64,000 nucleotides of DNA. It comes from Maribacter arenosus (lineage in GTDB: Bacteria > Bacteroidota > Bacteroidia > Flavobacteriales > Flavobacteriaceae). The DNA lies in assembly GCF_014610845.1 (NCBI RefSeq), contig NZ_JABTCG010000004.1, positions 372,001-436,000 of the forward strand, given 5' to 3'. Under the pieces are notes generated by a model that saw only the letters and a program-made list of their open reading frames with translations, searched no databases and had not been told where the DNA came from. The first letter of the stretch is position 1. Every line of letters begins with the position of its first letter. Shown here piece after piece: positions 36,011-45,973 of this stretch. The translations under genes were made by a program, and so were the position numbers.

Positions 36011-36048
36011 GTTTTATTGCCTTTGATTCAGCTAGTTACCAATAAAAC
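36011..36048. repeat. Inverted repeat GTTTTATTG / CAATAAAAC upstream of the PAP2 gene
   Basis: A perfect 9-bp inverted repeat with a 20-bp spacer, ending 9 bp before the PAP2 start codon. Not terminator-like (no GC core). Could be an operator or a leader hairpin. Confidence 0.4.
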
Positions 36049-36107
36049 GTTGAAAAATTTAAAAATAGTACCCTACCAAGATAATTAAAATCAATCTAAA
36101 ATAGGTG

Positions 36108-36431
36108 CTAGCCGTTATTCCAATATTGCGGATGGGTATCCTTGGTCATTTGGTTCCAATAATCCTGGGTCACCTTTCGACCATCAAAAGTCTTTAGCCT
36201 ACGTTGAAAAACCCATATCGTGGGGTTGAAAACCATATCTGTAACGGCAACAGTATATAATTGAGGCTCCTCTTCCGAAGGTCTTTTTTCCTCTTGTACG
36301 ATGACTTCGAAACCATTGTGCTCCAATAACTTTTTTAAAAAATCCTTGCGATTTTCGTCAACTTTCTTTTCAACAAAAGTTACCCGGGTATCTTCGATAC
36401 TACCAAATGAATGTTTTCCTTCGAGTGCCAT
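36108..36431 (-). CDS. Small conserved soluble protein at the end of the nuo operon
   Basis: 107 residues, no signal peptide, membrane segment or cysteine. Begins MALEGKHSFGSIEDTRVTFV and ends with a Trp/Tyr-rich stretch (TQDYWNQMTKDTHPQYW). It starts 5 bp after the nuoN stop and belongs to the same transcript. I recall similar proteins in other Bacteroidota but know no function. Position suggests an accessory or assembly factor of the NuoEFG-less complex I, possibly on the electron-input side; that is inference. Confidence 0.75.
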   Translation of the reverse strand: MALEGKHSFGSIEDTRVTFVEKKVDENRKDFLKKLLEHNGFEVIVQEEKRPSEEEPQLYTVAVTDMVFNPTIWVFQRRLKTFDGRKVTQDYWNQMTKDTHPQYWNNG

Positions 36432-36436
36432 GACTT

Positions 36437-37864
36437 CTAATTAAAAATTCCACTAAGGTTATAAATATAATCGTATAGCGGACTATACAGTCCAAGAACC
36501 AATATGCCAATTACGGTAATCAACAAACCAAGGCGCATATACACTTTGTTCTTGAAAAAGGGAATTGGATTATCGCTCTTTCTCAGGAACATGGCGCGTA
36601 CCACGATTAAGTAGTAGTATAGGGATATTGTTACGTTTACTACAGCTAGGAATACCAATAAATAATACCCCTCACTGGCCGCTGCGGTAAATAGAAAGAA
36701 CTTGCCAAAGAACCCTGCCACAGGGGGTATGCCCGCTAAGGAGAACAAGGCCAACATCATGACTAAACTCAGGTTGGGATTAGTGCGGTACAAACCTTCG
36801 TAATCTTTGATGTTCTCCTTGCCCGTTTGTAATGAAATGGCTTGAACCACACCAAACGCTGCTAGATTCGAGAAAATATAGATCAATACAAAGTAAACAA
36901 TGGTGGCCGTTCCTAATTGGTTGCCTGCAATTAAGCCCAACAAAATAAAACCGGCTTGTGCAATTGATGAAAAAGCCAAAAATCGTTTCATGTTCTGTTG
37001 TCTCAATGCAAATAAATTACCAATGAACATGGTCAGGACAGCAATAACGTAAATCATATTTTCCCAAACATGCATCAAAGGTTTCATAACGGTAAATAAT
37101 AAAATCATCAGTATAAAGACTGCTGCCCCTTTTGAAATGACCGATAAATAGGATGCTATACTAATGGGTGCCCCTTCATATACATCGGCCGTCCAAAAAT
37201 GGAACGGAACCAATGAAATTTTAAAGGCCAATCCGGCAAAGAACAATATCATTCCTAGGATAGTCAAATCTGTAGAAGTGATCATTTCGATAATATCATT
37301 GAAATAAATAGATCCTGAAGTGGCATATAGCATCGAGATACCGAATAATGAAACCCCTGATGCCAAGGCCGAGGATAGAATTAATTTGATACCCGCCTCA
37401 CTAGATTTTCTATTGGTCGTCTCATAAGCGGCCAAGGCGGCAACTGGAAGGGTCGATAATTCCAATCCCAAATAGAACATCAAAAAATCACCTGATGAAA
37501 TCATAAAATACATTCCCAACAAGGAAGAAAACAGGAGTATAAAAAATTCCGTACCCTTATTTTGGACCATAACTTTTTCTTGCAACCAATCAGCAGATTG
37601 TAATAAAAGGATAAACACACCAATATTTAAAACGTTCTTAAAGAAATGAATCATTCCATTTGTTCTGAACATACCGCCAAATAGGCTAGTCTCCACCGTA
37701 GGTAAAAACCCTGTAATTGTGTGGATTCCGAATAAAAAGATGGCCATGTGTACGATACTGTGCTTTTTGTTCTCTGGAATAAAAATCTCACCGATCAGCA
37801 CTAATAAGGTTATTGCTAAAAGCAGTATTTCGTGACGCATCGATAAAAAGCTACTTAATTCCAT
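36437..37864 (-). CDS. nuoN: NADH-quinone oxidoreductase subunit N (antiporter-like)
   Basis: 475 residues, about 13-14 membrane helices, Mrp-antiporter-like proton-channel subunit of complex I. Channel residues are kept: Lys in GLAFKISLVPFHFWTADVYEGAP and Lys in SVISKGAAVF. Ten bases after nuoM. Confidence 0.95.
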   Translation of the reverse strand: MELSSFLSMRHEILLLAITLLVLIGEIFIPENKKHSIVHMAIFLFGIHTITGFLPTVETSLFGGMFRTNGMIHFFKNVLNIGVFILLLQSADWLQEKVMVQNKGTEFFILLFSSLLGMYFMISSGDFLMFYLGLELSTLPVAALAAYETTNRKSSEAGIKLILSSALASGVSLFGISMLYATSGSIYFNDIIEMITSTDLTILGMILFFAGLAFKISLVPFHFWTADVYEGAPISIASYLSVISKGAAVFILMILLFTVMKPLMHVWENMIYVIAVLTMFIGNLFALRQQNMKRFLAFSSIAQAGFILLGLIAGNQLGTATIVYFVLIYIFSNLAAFGVVQAISLQTGKENIKDYEGLYRTNPNLSLVMMLALFSLAGIPPVAGFFGKFFLFTAAASEGYYLLVFLAVVNVTISLYYYLIVVRAMFLRKSDNPIPFFKNKVYMRLGLLITVIGILVLGLYSPLYDYIYNLSGIFN

Positions 37865-37874
37865 ATTCCTTATT

Positions 37875-39362
37875 TTATAAAACCCCTTGTATAAAAGGAT
37901 GTAAACTTTCCAATATCATATCGCTTAACCAAAGTGGGGCAACACCCATCCCTACAATGGGAATCAACAATAACATTATGCCTAATTTTTCATACCATGT
38001 TACTTTTTCAAGGGTTAAGAAGGCATTGTTTTTTACGGGTCCCATGAGCATTATACCCACCACGCGCAGTATATAAACAGCTGTAACCACGATGGCTGAA
38101 ACAGAAATAATCGTTGCTACCCTGTAGAACATGTCTTCATGTTCGAAGGCACCTACGAAAATGTTCATTTCCGCGACGAACCCGCTAAAACCTGGAAGGC
38201 CTAATGAGGCCAAACCGGCTATTACATATATGGCCGAGATAAATGGAATTACTTTAAGTAGCCCTCCTAATTCGGTAACATCCCTTGTATGGGTTCTTTC
38301 ATAGATCATCCCGATCAAGGCAAAGAAAAGTGCCGTCATAAATCCGTGGGAAAGCGATTGTAAAATGGCCCCGTTCCAGGATGTTTTATTGAGCATTAAA
38401 AGCGCGAATAAAACCATACCCAAATGACTTACCGAGGAATATGCGTTTATGTACTTTAAATCGGTTTGTTTAATAGCGGCAAAGGCCCCGTAAATTACCC
38501 CAATAGTTGCCAATATTATAAAGAACCATGACCAATGCATTGCGCCTTCGGGCAATAAGAACATGGCCACACGGAATACCCCATAGCCTCCTAATTTCAT
38601 CAATACCCCGGCATGGAGCATTGAAACTGCAGTTGGAGCGGAAGCGTGACCATCGGGAGACCAAGTATGGAAAGGAAACAAAGCCCCTATGACCGCAAAC
38701 CCAATAAATGTTAAGGGGAAAAATAGTTTTTGGGCCTCAATGGGAATGCTCACTTTGGAAATCTCCAAGATATTGAAGGTCAAAGCACCGCCATCGGCAT
38801 TTGAATTGAAATAGATGCCTAAAATACCCACCAAAAGTACCGCTGACGCACCCATCAACATCAAAGTCAATTTCATCGCGGAATATTCCTTTGGTCCTGT
38901 TCCCCAAATGCCAATTAATAAATACATGGGAATTACAGCGATCTCAAAGAAAACGAACATAGTAAACAGATCGAGGGAAATAAAGAATCCATAAACCCCG
39001 ATGGAAAGTACGATTAGAGAAACAAAAAACTCCTTAGGTAGATCATTCATCTTCCAAGAAATGAATACGCCTGCCAATACGACTATTGCCGTCAATAATA
39101 GGAGTGCTACAGAAATGCCGTCTACACCAATATTGTAGTGAATATTGAATTCTTTGAACCATACCACATCTTTGGTAAAGACCATTATGTCACTATTCAC
39201 TGCACGCTCCTTAAAATAAGCGAAAACAAGATTAATGGCCATACCAAATTGTACAAGACTGCCAATCAACGAAACGATACGCGCCTGTTTCAACCCTTTG
39301 GTGAAAACCAAGGCAAGTATGGTTAATATGGGTACAATGATAAAAAGAGTTAGTATATCCAT
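37875..39362 (-). CDS. nuoM: NADH-quinone oxidoreductase subunit M (antiporter-like), variant helix 7
   Basis: 495 residues, about 14 membrane helices. Glu140 (VFFEIAVIPMYLLIG) and Lys256 (HAGVLMKLGGYG) match the conserved channel Glu and helix-8 Lys. The helix-7 Lys, found in E. coli NuoM within AFAVKMPVVPLHGWLPD, is Ile225 here: GFAVIGALFPFHTWSPDGHASAPT. This variant also occurs in other Bacteroidota as I recall. Nine bases after nuoL. Confidence 0.95.
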   Translation of the reverse strand: MDILTLFIIVPILTILALVFTKGLKQARIVSLIGSLVQFGMAINLVFAYFKERAVNSDIMVFTKDVVWFKEFNIHYNIGVDGISVALLLLTAIVVLAGVFISWKMNDLPKEFFVSLIVLSIGVYGFFISLDLFTMFVFFEIAVIPMYLLIGIWGTGPKEYSAMKLTLMLMGASAVLLVGILGIYFNSNADGGALTFNILEISKVSIPIEAQKLFFPLTFIGFAVIGALFPFHTWSPDGHASAPTAVSMLHAGVLMKLGGYGVFRVAMFLLPEGAMHWSWFFIILATIGVIYGAFAAIKQTDLKYINAYSSVSHLGMVLFALLMLNKTSWNGAILQSLSHGFMTALFFALIGMIYERTHTRDVTELGGLLKVIPFISAIYVIAGLASLGLPGFSGFVAEMNIFVGAFEHEDMFYRVATIISVSAIVVTAVYILRVVGIMLMGPVKNNAFLTLEKVTWYEKLGIMLLLIPIVGMGVAPLWLSDMILESLHPFIQGVL

Positions 39363-39371
39363 CTTAATCGT

Positions 39372-41291
39372 TTAGTTCGTCCACATATAAATAAAAACCA
39401 ATACTAGTACCACGACCCCGGCTATAAATGCGAATGCGTAATCCTGTACTTTACCAGATTGCAAACTTTTTATCTTTTCTGAGGTCCAAACTGTTTTATT
39501 GCCAATCCCCACCATTGTGCCATCAACATATTTCTTATCGAATTTTGCTATAGGTGCCGATACCCGGTTGAATAAAATTTTCTTGGTTATAAATAGATAA
39601 ATCTCATCGAAATAGAATTTATCACTGGTCCATTTGTAAAACGGACCGAAAAAGTTGACCATTTTATCTGCGAGATTATTTTCATTTTTGTAGAAAGCCC
39701 AAGCAAGACCAATTCCTAATAAACCAACACCAACCGCTACTGCCGCTAGTGGATAGTTCAAATGGGCTTCGAAACCTGCTTTGTCAGCTGTGACAAATTT
39801 GCTGAAGGGAATGAATCCACCAACAATACTTAATAATGCCAAAACCATTAAAGGAAAAGTCATTGAAATTGGGGATTCATGTGGTTTATGTTCATACTTG
39901 GTTTCCTTGCCCCAGAATATTCCAAAGTAAATCCTGAACATATAGAAAGCGGTAAGACCAGCGACGAACACTCCTACAAAATAGATGAGTTTGTTATGCT
40001 CAAAAGCGGCAACCAAGATTTCATCCTTACTAAAAAATCCTGCGAAGGGAGGAACTCCTGCAATCGCCAGGGCAGCAATTAAAAAGGTAATATTGGTGAT
40101 AGGCATGTACTTTCTTAAGCCGCCCATATCTTTCAGGTAATTACTATGTACCGCATGTATAACCGAACCGGCACATAGGAATAACAAGGCCTTGAACATG
40201 GCATGGGCAAATAAATGGAACATCGAAGCCATATAACCCAGACCCTCATGGCCGTCATAACCAGAAACACCCAAGGCAAGCATCATATACCCCAATTGGG
40301 ACATGGTAGAAAAAGCCAACACCCGTTTAATATCAGTTTGGGTAACGGCTATTATAGCCGCAAATAAGGCCGAGAATGCACCAACATAGGCAACAATATT
40401 CAGGGCAAATCCGTTTTCTACAAAGTAGTACATGGGGAACAATCGGGCAACCAAAAATACACCGGCGACCACCATGGTAGCGGCATGGATCAAGGCAGAA
40501 ACGGGGGTGGGCCCTTCCATGGCATCTGGTAACCAAATATGCAAAGGGAACATCGCCGATTTACCAGCTCCACCAATAAATATGAGTATCAATGCCCATG
40601 TCAATACAGATAATCCCATAAATGAAGTCGATGCCCAGTTAAGAATAGCATTTCCTTCGGGATTGTTCAACATCTCAAAATCATAAGTTCCTGTATAATA
40701 GCCAACAATTAGTATTCCTATTAAAAACCCCAAGTCAGCAAACCGCGTCACAATAAATGCTTTTTTGGCCGCGGAAACGGCTGATGGTTTTGTGTAGTAG
40801 TAACCGATCAATAAATAGGAGGATACACCCACCAATTCCCAGAAAATATAGATTTGGAAGAGGTTCGTTGCTAAAACCAGACCGTACATTGAAAAGGAAA
40901 ACAAGGAGAGAAAGGCAAAAAATTTAGTATAACCGTCATCCCCTTTCATGTAGCCTCTGCTGTAGATGTGCACCATTAAGGAAACTATGGAAACCACGAT
41001 GAGCATCATCACCGAAATGGGATCAACCAGGACGCCCATGTCAATGGCTAACGTCTCCGTGAAATTCATCCAAACCGTTTTTTCCACAAAAGTTTGATAT
41101 ACCCCATTTGCTTTGCCATAAACAAAGAAATACTGATAAGCGGTATAAAAAGACAATAGGGTTGAGGTCAATAATCCTAATACTCCCACATAACCAGATA
41201 CCGCAGGTTTTATTCTCTGATTGAATATTCCCAATAGTAGAAAAACCACTAAAGGAATCAAAGGAATTAGAATGATATAACTAAAGTTCAT
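39372..41291 (-). CDS. nuoL: NADH-quinone oxidoreductase subunit L (antiporter-like)
   Basis: 639 residues, the largest membrane subunit, with the C-terminal lateral helix extension. Channel residues present: Glu in IFWELVGVSSYLLIG, Lys in GGAGKSAMFPLHIWLPDAMEGPTPVSALIHAATMV. Eleven bases after nuoK. Confidence 0.96.
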   Translation of the reverse strand: MNFSYIILIPLIPLVVFLLLGIFNQRIKPAVSGYVGVLGLLTSTLLSFYTAYQYFFVYGKANGVYQTFVEKTVWMNFTETLAIDMGVLVDPISVMMLIVVSIVSLMVHIYSRGYMKGDDGYTKFFAFLSLFSFSMYGLVLATNLFQIYIFWELVGVSSYLLIGYYYTKPSAVSAAKKAFIVTRFADLGFLIGILIVGYYTGTYDFEMLNNPEGNAILNWASTSFMGLSVLTWALILIFIGGAGKSAMFPLHIWLPDAMEGPTPVSALIHAATMVVAGVFLVARLFPMYYFVENGFALNIVAYVGAFSALFAAIIAVTQTDIKRVLAFSTMSQLGYMMLALGVSGYDGHEGLGYMASMFHLFAHAMFKALLFLCAGSVIHAVHSNYLKDMGGLRKYMPITNITFLIAALAIAGVPPFAGFFSKDEILVAAFEHNKLIYFVGVFVAGLTAFYMFRIYFGIFWGKETKYEHKPHESPISMTFPLMVLALLSIVGGFIPFSKFVTADKAGFEAHLNYPLAAVAVGVGLLGIGLAWAFYKNENNLADKMVNFFGPFYKWTSDKFYFDEIYLFITKKILFNRVSAPIAKFDKKYVDGTMVGIGNKTVWTSEKIKSLQSGKVQDYAFAFIAGVVVLVLVFIYMWTN

Positions 41292-41302
41292 ATTTTAAGA
41301 AT

Positions 41303-41620
41303 TTAGTATTTCATAGTTTCTACATCCTTGACCTCAACAGAACTTATCTGTCTGTAAAGACCGATAATGATTGAAACTGCCAATGCCGTTTCAGCTGCTG
41401 CCACGGCAATAATGAAAAGCGAAAACAATACGCCTTGCAACATATCTGGATATAGATATTTGTTGATGATAACGAAATTGATAACCGAGGCATTCAAAAT
41501 CAATTCAACCGAAATCAAAATTGATATCAAATTTTTTCGGGTGATAAATCCATATACACCTATGAAAAACAAAATGGATGTTATCGTAAGGATTTCGTAA
41601 ATGCTGATTCCTGGAATCAT
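41303..41620 (-). CDS. nuoK: NADH-quinone oxidoreductase subunit K
   Basis: 105 residues, three membrane helices, with both conserved membrane glutamates (SVELILNASV and AAAETALAVSI). Overlaps nuoJ by 4 bp (ATGA). Confidence 0.95.
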   Translation of the reverse strand: MIPGISIYEILTITSILFFIGVYGFITRKNLISILISVELILNASVINFVIINKYLYPDMLQGVLFSLFIIAVAAAETALAVSIIIGLYRQISSVEVKDVETMKY

Positions 41621-42141
41621 AAGGCTTTATCATTTTTACCGGTTAATTTGGCTCCTTTGGCAATAATGATGGCACCTATCATTGCCGCCAGCAGAAGAAC
41701 ACTGATTACTTCAAAAGGCAGAATGAACCCTCCTGCCTCATAACTCAATAGTTTGGAGCCTATATCAGCTGTTGTAGTTGTTCTTGAATTTTCCACAACA
41801 TTGAATTCATGGGAATAAATGGTCGTCAAGAATATGCCTAATCCTACCATACAGGCAACTGCAGTGAGTATCTGTCTGGATAGTTTGGCTATTTCCAATT
41901 GCATCTCTATATGGTGGACCAACAACACCGAAAAAATGATCAAAACAATAATGCCGCCTGCATAGACGGTCAATTGAATGGCCGCTAAAAAATTATAGTC
42001 AATCAGGAAGTAGATTCCAGCAACCCCACAGAGTACAAATAACAGATAAATCACCGAGCGTAACATTTTACGACTGGTTACCGAAGCGATTGCAAAAACA
42101 ACCATAATCAGTGCAATACTGTAAAAAATTATTCTTTCCAT
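41617..42141 (-). CDS. nuoJ: NADH-quinone oxidoreductase subunit J
   Basis: 174 residues, five membrane helices. Typical helix-3 segment LAAIQLTVYAGGIIVLIIFSVLLVHHIE carries the pi-bulge region. Overlaps nuoK by 4 bp; 4 bp after nuoI. Confidence 0.94.
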   Translation of the reverse strand: MERIIFYSIALIMVVFAIASVTSRKMLRSVIYLLFVLCGVAGIYFLIDYNFLAAIQLTVYAGGIIVLIIFSVLLVHHIEMQLEIAKLSRQILTAVACMVGLGIFLTTIYSHEFNVVENSRTTTTADIGSKLLSYEAGGFILPFEVISVLLLAAMIGAIIIAKGAKLTGKNDKAL

Positions 42142-42145
42142 GCTT

Positions 42146-42622
42146 TTAATCTTCTACTCCTGGCATCAGTTTGGAACCGGGTTTGTTTAAAACTCTAGTT
42201 AATGCGGTACGATCATAAACCGAATTTTCGAAATTTTGTCCCCATTCAATAGCATCCGTAGGGCAGACATCAATACAAAGTCCACACATGGTGCACATAC
42301 TGAGATGATAAACGAATTTGTCTATCTTTTTTTTCTTTTTCCCAGTCTCCTCATCAATACCCCTATCCCATATGATTTCTATGGTGCCGTTTGGACACGC
42401 AATTTCACATTTTTGACAACCTGTACAACGGTGCCTGTTTTCTTCATCATGGGGCATGATGACCTCTCCTCGAAAACGGTCGAACATTTTCAATGTGGCC
42501 CTATTATCAGGGTATTGCTGTGTAATAGCCCCTTTTCTTGAAGTAAGAAAGTATTTTCCTGTAACACTCATTCCTGTTAGGAGTGTTTTTATGCCTTTGT
42601 ATATGTCTGAAAAATAACTCAT
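42146..42622 (-). CDS. nuoI: NADH-quinone oxidoreductase subunit I (2[4Fe-4S])
   Basis: 158 residues with two ferredoxin motifs, CTGCQKCEIACP and CTMCGLCIDVCP, for clusters N6a and N6b. In complex I lacking NuoEFG this subunit is the most exposed Fe-S site and the expected entry point for electrons from ferredoxin. Four bases after nuoH. Confidence 0.95.
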   Translation of the reverse strand: MSYFSDIYKGIKTLLTGMSVTGKYFLTSRKGAITQQYPDNRATLKMFDRFRGEVIMPHDEENRHRCTGCQKCEIACPNGTIEIIWDRGIDEETGKKKKKIDKFVYHLSMCTMCGLCIDVCPTDAIEWGQNFENSVYDRTALTRVLNKPGSKLMPGVED

Positions 42623-42626
42623 AGGC

Positions 42627-43706
42627 TTAAAATTGGATTGTTAGGTTTAGCCAAACAATCAAGGCCATTATTACAATATTCATAAGGTTAAGCGGGAGCA
42701 GGTATTTCCATTCCAACGTCAATAGTTGATCCACACGCAATCTGGGGAACGTCCACCTGAACCACATCATTAAGAATACGAGCACCATTGCTTTGGCTAA
42801 AAACCAGAATACACCTAAAATTGGGATTGACTCGGTGATGCCAAAAGGTGATAACCACGCTCCAAAAAATACTGTGGTTGCTATGGCCGCAATGATGAAC
42901 ATATTTATAAATTCGGCCAAAAAGAAATAGGCGAACTTCATTCCTGAGTATTCGGTATGGAAACCAGCACCCAATTCCGATTCGGCTTCCGCCATATCAA
43001 ATGGCGCCCTGTTTGTTTCGGCCGTACCAGCAATCATATAGATCATAAAGGCGATAATCGCTGGGATATGTCCTTGTACGATCAACCATCCACTTTTCTG
43101 AACTTCAACAATTTCGGAAAGTTGAAGTGAGCCAGTAATCAAAATCATTGTGAGCAAGGATAACCCGATAGATAGCTCATAACTGATGGTCTGAACACCA
43201 CTACGCATCGCACCTATCAATGCAAATTTGTTATTACTACTCCATCCGCCTAAAAGAATACCTATGACTCCAATTGAAGAAATAGCGATAAGGAAAAGTA
43301 TTCCAATGTTAATGTCAAAAGCCTGAAAATCTTGGGTGAATGGAATAACAGCTAAGGCCATCAGTGCAGTGATGATTACAAAATAAGGCGCTAAATTATA
43401 TAGGAACTTATCGGCTTTTTCTGTTCCTGTAAGTTCTTTTGAAAGTAATTTCAAAGCATCGGCCATGGTTTGTAATAATCCTTGAAATCCAACTCTATTG
43501 GGGCCTATACGCAACTGGAACCAAGCAGCAACCCTTCTTTCTATTAAAACCAAAAACAATCCAGCTACGGCAAAGATGGCGAGATAGACGATTGCAATCA
43601 AGACCATTTCAATAAAATAGGCCATATTTTCGGACATTGAACTGTAAAGCCAATCGTGGATACTTCTTGTTATACTTAATGCTCTTATCATTGTATTATC
43701 TGTCAA
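42627..43706 (-). CDS. nuoH: NADH-quinone oxidoreductase subunit H
   Basis: 359 residues, eight membrane helices, with the family core ERRVAAWFQLRIGPNRVGFQGLLQTMADALKL and the acidic loop FDMAEAESELGAGFHTEYSG lining the quinone channel. Its start overlaps the nuoD stop by 11 bp (Met6 at 43691 would remove the overlap). There is no room for nuoE, F or G between D and H. Confidence 0.96.
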   Translation of the reverse strand: MTDNTMIRALSITRSIHDWLYSSMSENMAYFIEMVLIAIVYLAIFAVAGLFLVLIERRVAAWFQLRIGPNRVGFQGLLQTMADALKLLSKELTGTEKADKFLYNLAPYFVIITALMALAVIPFTQDFQAFDINIGILFLIAISSIGVIGILLGGWSSNNKFALIGAMRSGVQTISYELSIGLSLLTMILITGSLQLSEIVEVQKSGWLIVQGHIPAIIAFMIYMIAGTAETNRAPFDMAEAESELGAGFHTEYSGMKFAYFFLAEFINMFIIAAIATTVFFGAWLSPFGITESIPILGVFWFLAKAMVLVFLMMWFRWTFPRLRVDQLLTLEWKYLLPLNLMNIVIMALIVWLNLTIQF

Positions 43707-44823
43707 TGTCAGGGATTACAAGATCCAATGTTGCCATGGTGGCTACCAAATCCCCTATTTTACCCCCTACTGCGATATGATTTAGTAACGATAAATTTGA
43801 AAATCCAGGGGAGCGGAATTTTAAACGATACGGACTTTTTACACCATCACTGATTATATAAACCCCTAATTCACCCCTTGCTGTTTCCACTCTTTGGTAA
43901 AATTCTCCCTTGGGTAATTTTATAACTGCATTGGTGGCCACACGGTATTCACCTTCGGGAATGTTATCTATGAGTTGTTCTATGATTGATAATGATTCCC
44001 ACATTTCCTGAATCCGTACCAAATAACGTGCATAGGTATCCCCCTCGGTTTTGAGCGCTTCTTGGAACTTCACTTTGTCCAAGGCACTATACGGATGGTG
44101 TTTCCGTACGTCACAAGAATAGCCTGAAGCTCGGCCAACAGGTCCGGAGGCTCCAAAAGAAATCGCATCTTCCTTTGTCAATATACCAATCCCTTTTGTC
44201 CTTTTTTGAAAAATGACATTATGGGTCAATAACTTATCGTATTCGGGGAGTTTGGTTTTAAAGTGAGCTATGAAATCTTTTGTACGTTTAACAAAATTCG
44301 GATGGATATCGAACATTAAACCTCCAGGAACGTTATAGTTCATCGTTAAACGGGCACCACAGGTTTCCTCAAAAATATCGTTTATCAATTCCCGATCCCT
44401 AAATCCATAAAAATAGGTGGTCAACGCACCGACGTCCATTCCCATTACCCCCCACCATAAACAGTGGGAAGAAATCCTCGTTAGTTCTCCAATGATAGTT
44501 CTAATCACTTTTACGCGGTCTGGGACTTCCAATTCGAGGGCATTTTCAACGGTTAGACAGACTGCCTCGTTATTAATGTTCGAAGAGAGATAATCCATAC
44601 GATCGGTAAGGTGAACGATTTGCTGATAAGTATCGCGTTCACACATTTTTTCAATAGAACGATGAATGTAACCCAGATCAGGCTCTACTTTCTTTATGAT
44701 TTCACCATCTATGGTCAACAAAAGACGTAGAACCCCATGGGTCGCAGGATGCTGAGGCCCCATATTAATGAAATATTCCTCAGATCTAAAGTTGGTTTCT
44801 ATGGTGGTTGTATCCATGGTCAT
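43696..44823 (-). CDS. nuoD: NADH-quinone oxidoreductase subunit D
   Basis: 375 residues. Quinone-site His in NMGPQHPATHGVLRL, then EPDLGYIHRSIEKM and the C-terminal FSNLSLLNHIAVGGKIGDLVATMATLDLVIPDIDR. Adjacent to nuoC without a gap. Directly followed by nuoH. Confidence 0.96.
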   Translation of the reverse strand: MTMDTTTIETNFRSEEYFINMGPQHPATHGVLRLLLTIDGEIIKKVEPDLGYIHRSIEKMCERDTYQQIVHLTDRMDYLSSNINNEAVCLTVENALELEVPDRVKVIRTIIGELTRISSHCLWWGVMGMDVGALTTYFYGFRDRELINDIFEETCGARLTMNYNVPGGLMFDIHPNFVKRTKDFIAHFKTKLPEYDKLLTHNVIFQKRTKGIGILTKEDAISFGASGPVGRASGYSCDVRKHHPYSALDKVKFQEALKTEGDTYARYLVRIQEMWESLSIIEQLIDNIPEGEYRVATNAVIKLPKGEFYQRVETARGELGVYIISDGVKSPYRLKFRSPGFSNLSLLNHIAVGGKIGDLVATMATLDLVIPDIDR

Positions 44824-45420
44824 TTATTTGATAACCATATTTATTTCATCTACATAATCCTTTCTTAAAGGGAATCCTTCCCATTCCTCGGTAAGAAAAA
44901 GCCGTTTTAGATTCGGGTGATTATTGAATTTTATCCCAAAAAAATCAAATACCTCCCGTTCATGGAATTCAGCCGTGGCCCATATATCGTAAACAGAATC
45001 GAATGTCGGATTCTCCCTATCGGCGGTTTTGACTTTTACAACCACGGTATGTCTGAAGGTGGTTGATTCCAAATGATATACTACTCCTAATTCAGTGCCC
45101 CAATCCACCCCTGACAGACAGAAAAGATAATCGAAATATGTTTCTTTATTCTTTTTTAACTCGGACATTAAGGTATGAAGCTGTTCGGGTTGAACAAAAA
45201 TGTTCAGGAATTGGGAACCTTCTTCACTAAATTCCAAAAGACTTGGGTTAATTATCGTTTCAGCCGTTGGTTTTTTGTCCGAACCTTCTTCAATGACATC
45301 CTCTACGATTACATCTGGAATCGATTTTGCCTCTGGATTTGGAAACCAGCTACCGATTAATTCCTGTAATTTTTGGTTGGTCATATCAGTTGGTTTAGAG
45401 TCCTTCATCGAACCCATCAA
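44824..45420 (-). CDS. nuoC: NADH-quinone oxidoreductase subunit C
   Basis: 198 residues. The family core begins near residue 70 and ends in [26 protein letters not shown] and FPLRKDY. The first 60 residues are an acidic, Pro/Lys-rich extension. Several in-frame starts exist (45420, 45408, 45384); the first two overlap the nuoB 3' end, the last lies 11 bp beyond it. Confidence 0.93.
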   Translation of the reverse strand: MMGSMKDSKPTDMTNQKLQELIGSWFPNPEAKSIPDVIVEDVIEEGSDKKPTAETIINPSLLEFSEEGSQFLNIFVQPEQLHTLMSELKKNKETYFDYLFCLSGVDWGTELGVVYHLESTTFRHTVVVKVKTADRENPTFDSVYDIWATAEFHEREVFDFFGIKFNNHPNLKRLFLTEEWEGFPLRKDYVDEINMVIK

Positions 45421-45973
45421 TAGGGTTCTTTTTTTGCTTTAAACTCTCAGTTCTTATTTTATCTTGTAGCATTAACATGCCTTCCAATAAGGCTTCTGGT
45501 CGAGGAGGACACCCTGGGACATAAACATCCACAGGAATAACATGGTCTGCCCCTTTTACTACTGAATACGTATTATAAAAAAATGGTCCTCCTGAAATGG
45601 CGCATGCCCCCATCGCAATCACATATCTAGGCTCTGCCATTTGATCGTACAAACGACGTAGAACCGGTGCCATTTTATTGACAATGGTGCCGGCAATAAT
45701 TATTAAATCGGCCTGTCTTGGAGAGGGCCGTGCAACTTCGAAACCAAATCTGGAATAATCATGCCTTGCTGCCCCGGTCTGCATCATTTCTATAGCACAA
45801 CAACTCGTTCCAAAATATAAGGACCAAAGTGAATTGGAACGTCCCCAATTGATGATCTTATCCAAAGAGGTCACGATAACATTGGCACCGTTCCCTGCCG
45901 GAATAACTTTTCCAGGAAAATCATCTGGTATTTCAGGTTTGTCTATTCCCATTTTAAAGCTCCTTTCTTCCAT
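45395..45973 (-). CDS. nuoB: NADH-quinone oxidoreductase subunit B (cluster N2)
   Basis: 192 residues with the four N2-cluster cysteines: tandem Cys-Cys in [12 protein letters not shown], Cys in [10 protein letters not shown], and [14 protein letters not shown]. Overlaps the nuoA end (start 45973; Met8 at 45952 is an alternative). Confidence 0.96.
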   Translation of the reverse strand: MEERSFKMGIDKPEIPDDFPGKVIPAGNGANVIVTSLDKIINWGRSNSLWSLYFGTSCCAIEMMQTGAARHDYSRFGFEVARPSPRQADLIIIAGTIVNKMAPVLRRLYDQMAEPRYVIAMGACAISGGPFFYNTYSVVKGADHVIPVDVYVPGCPPRPEALLEGMLMLQDKIRTESLKQKKNPIDGFDEGL

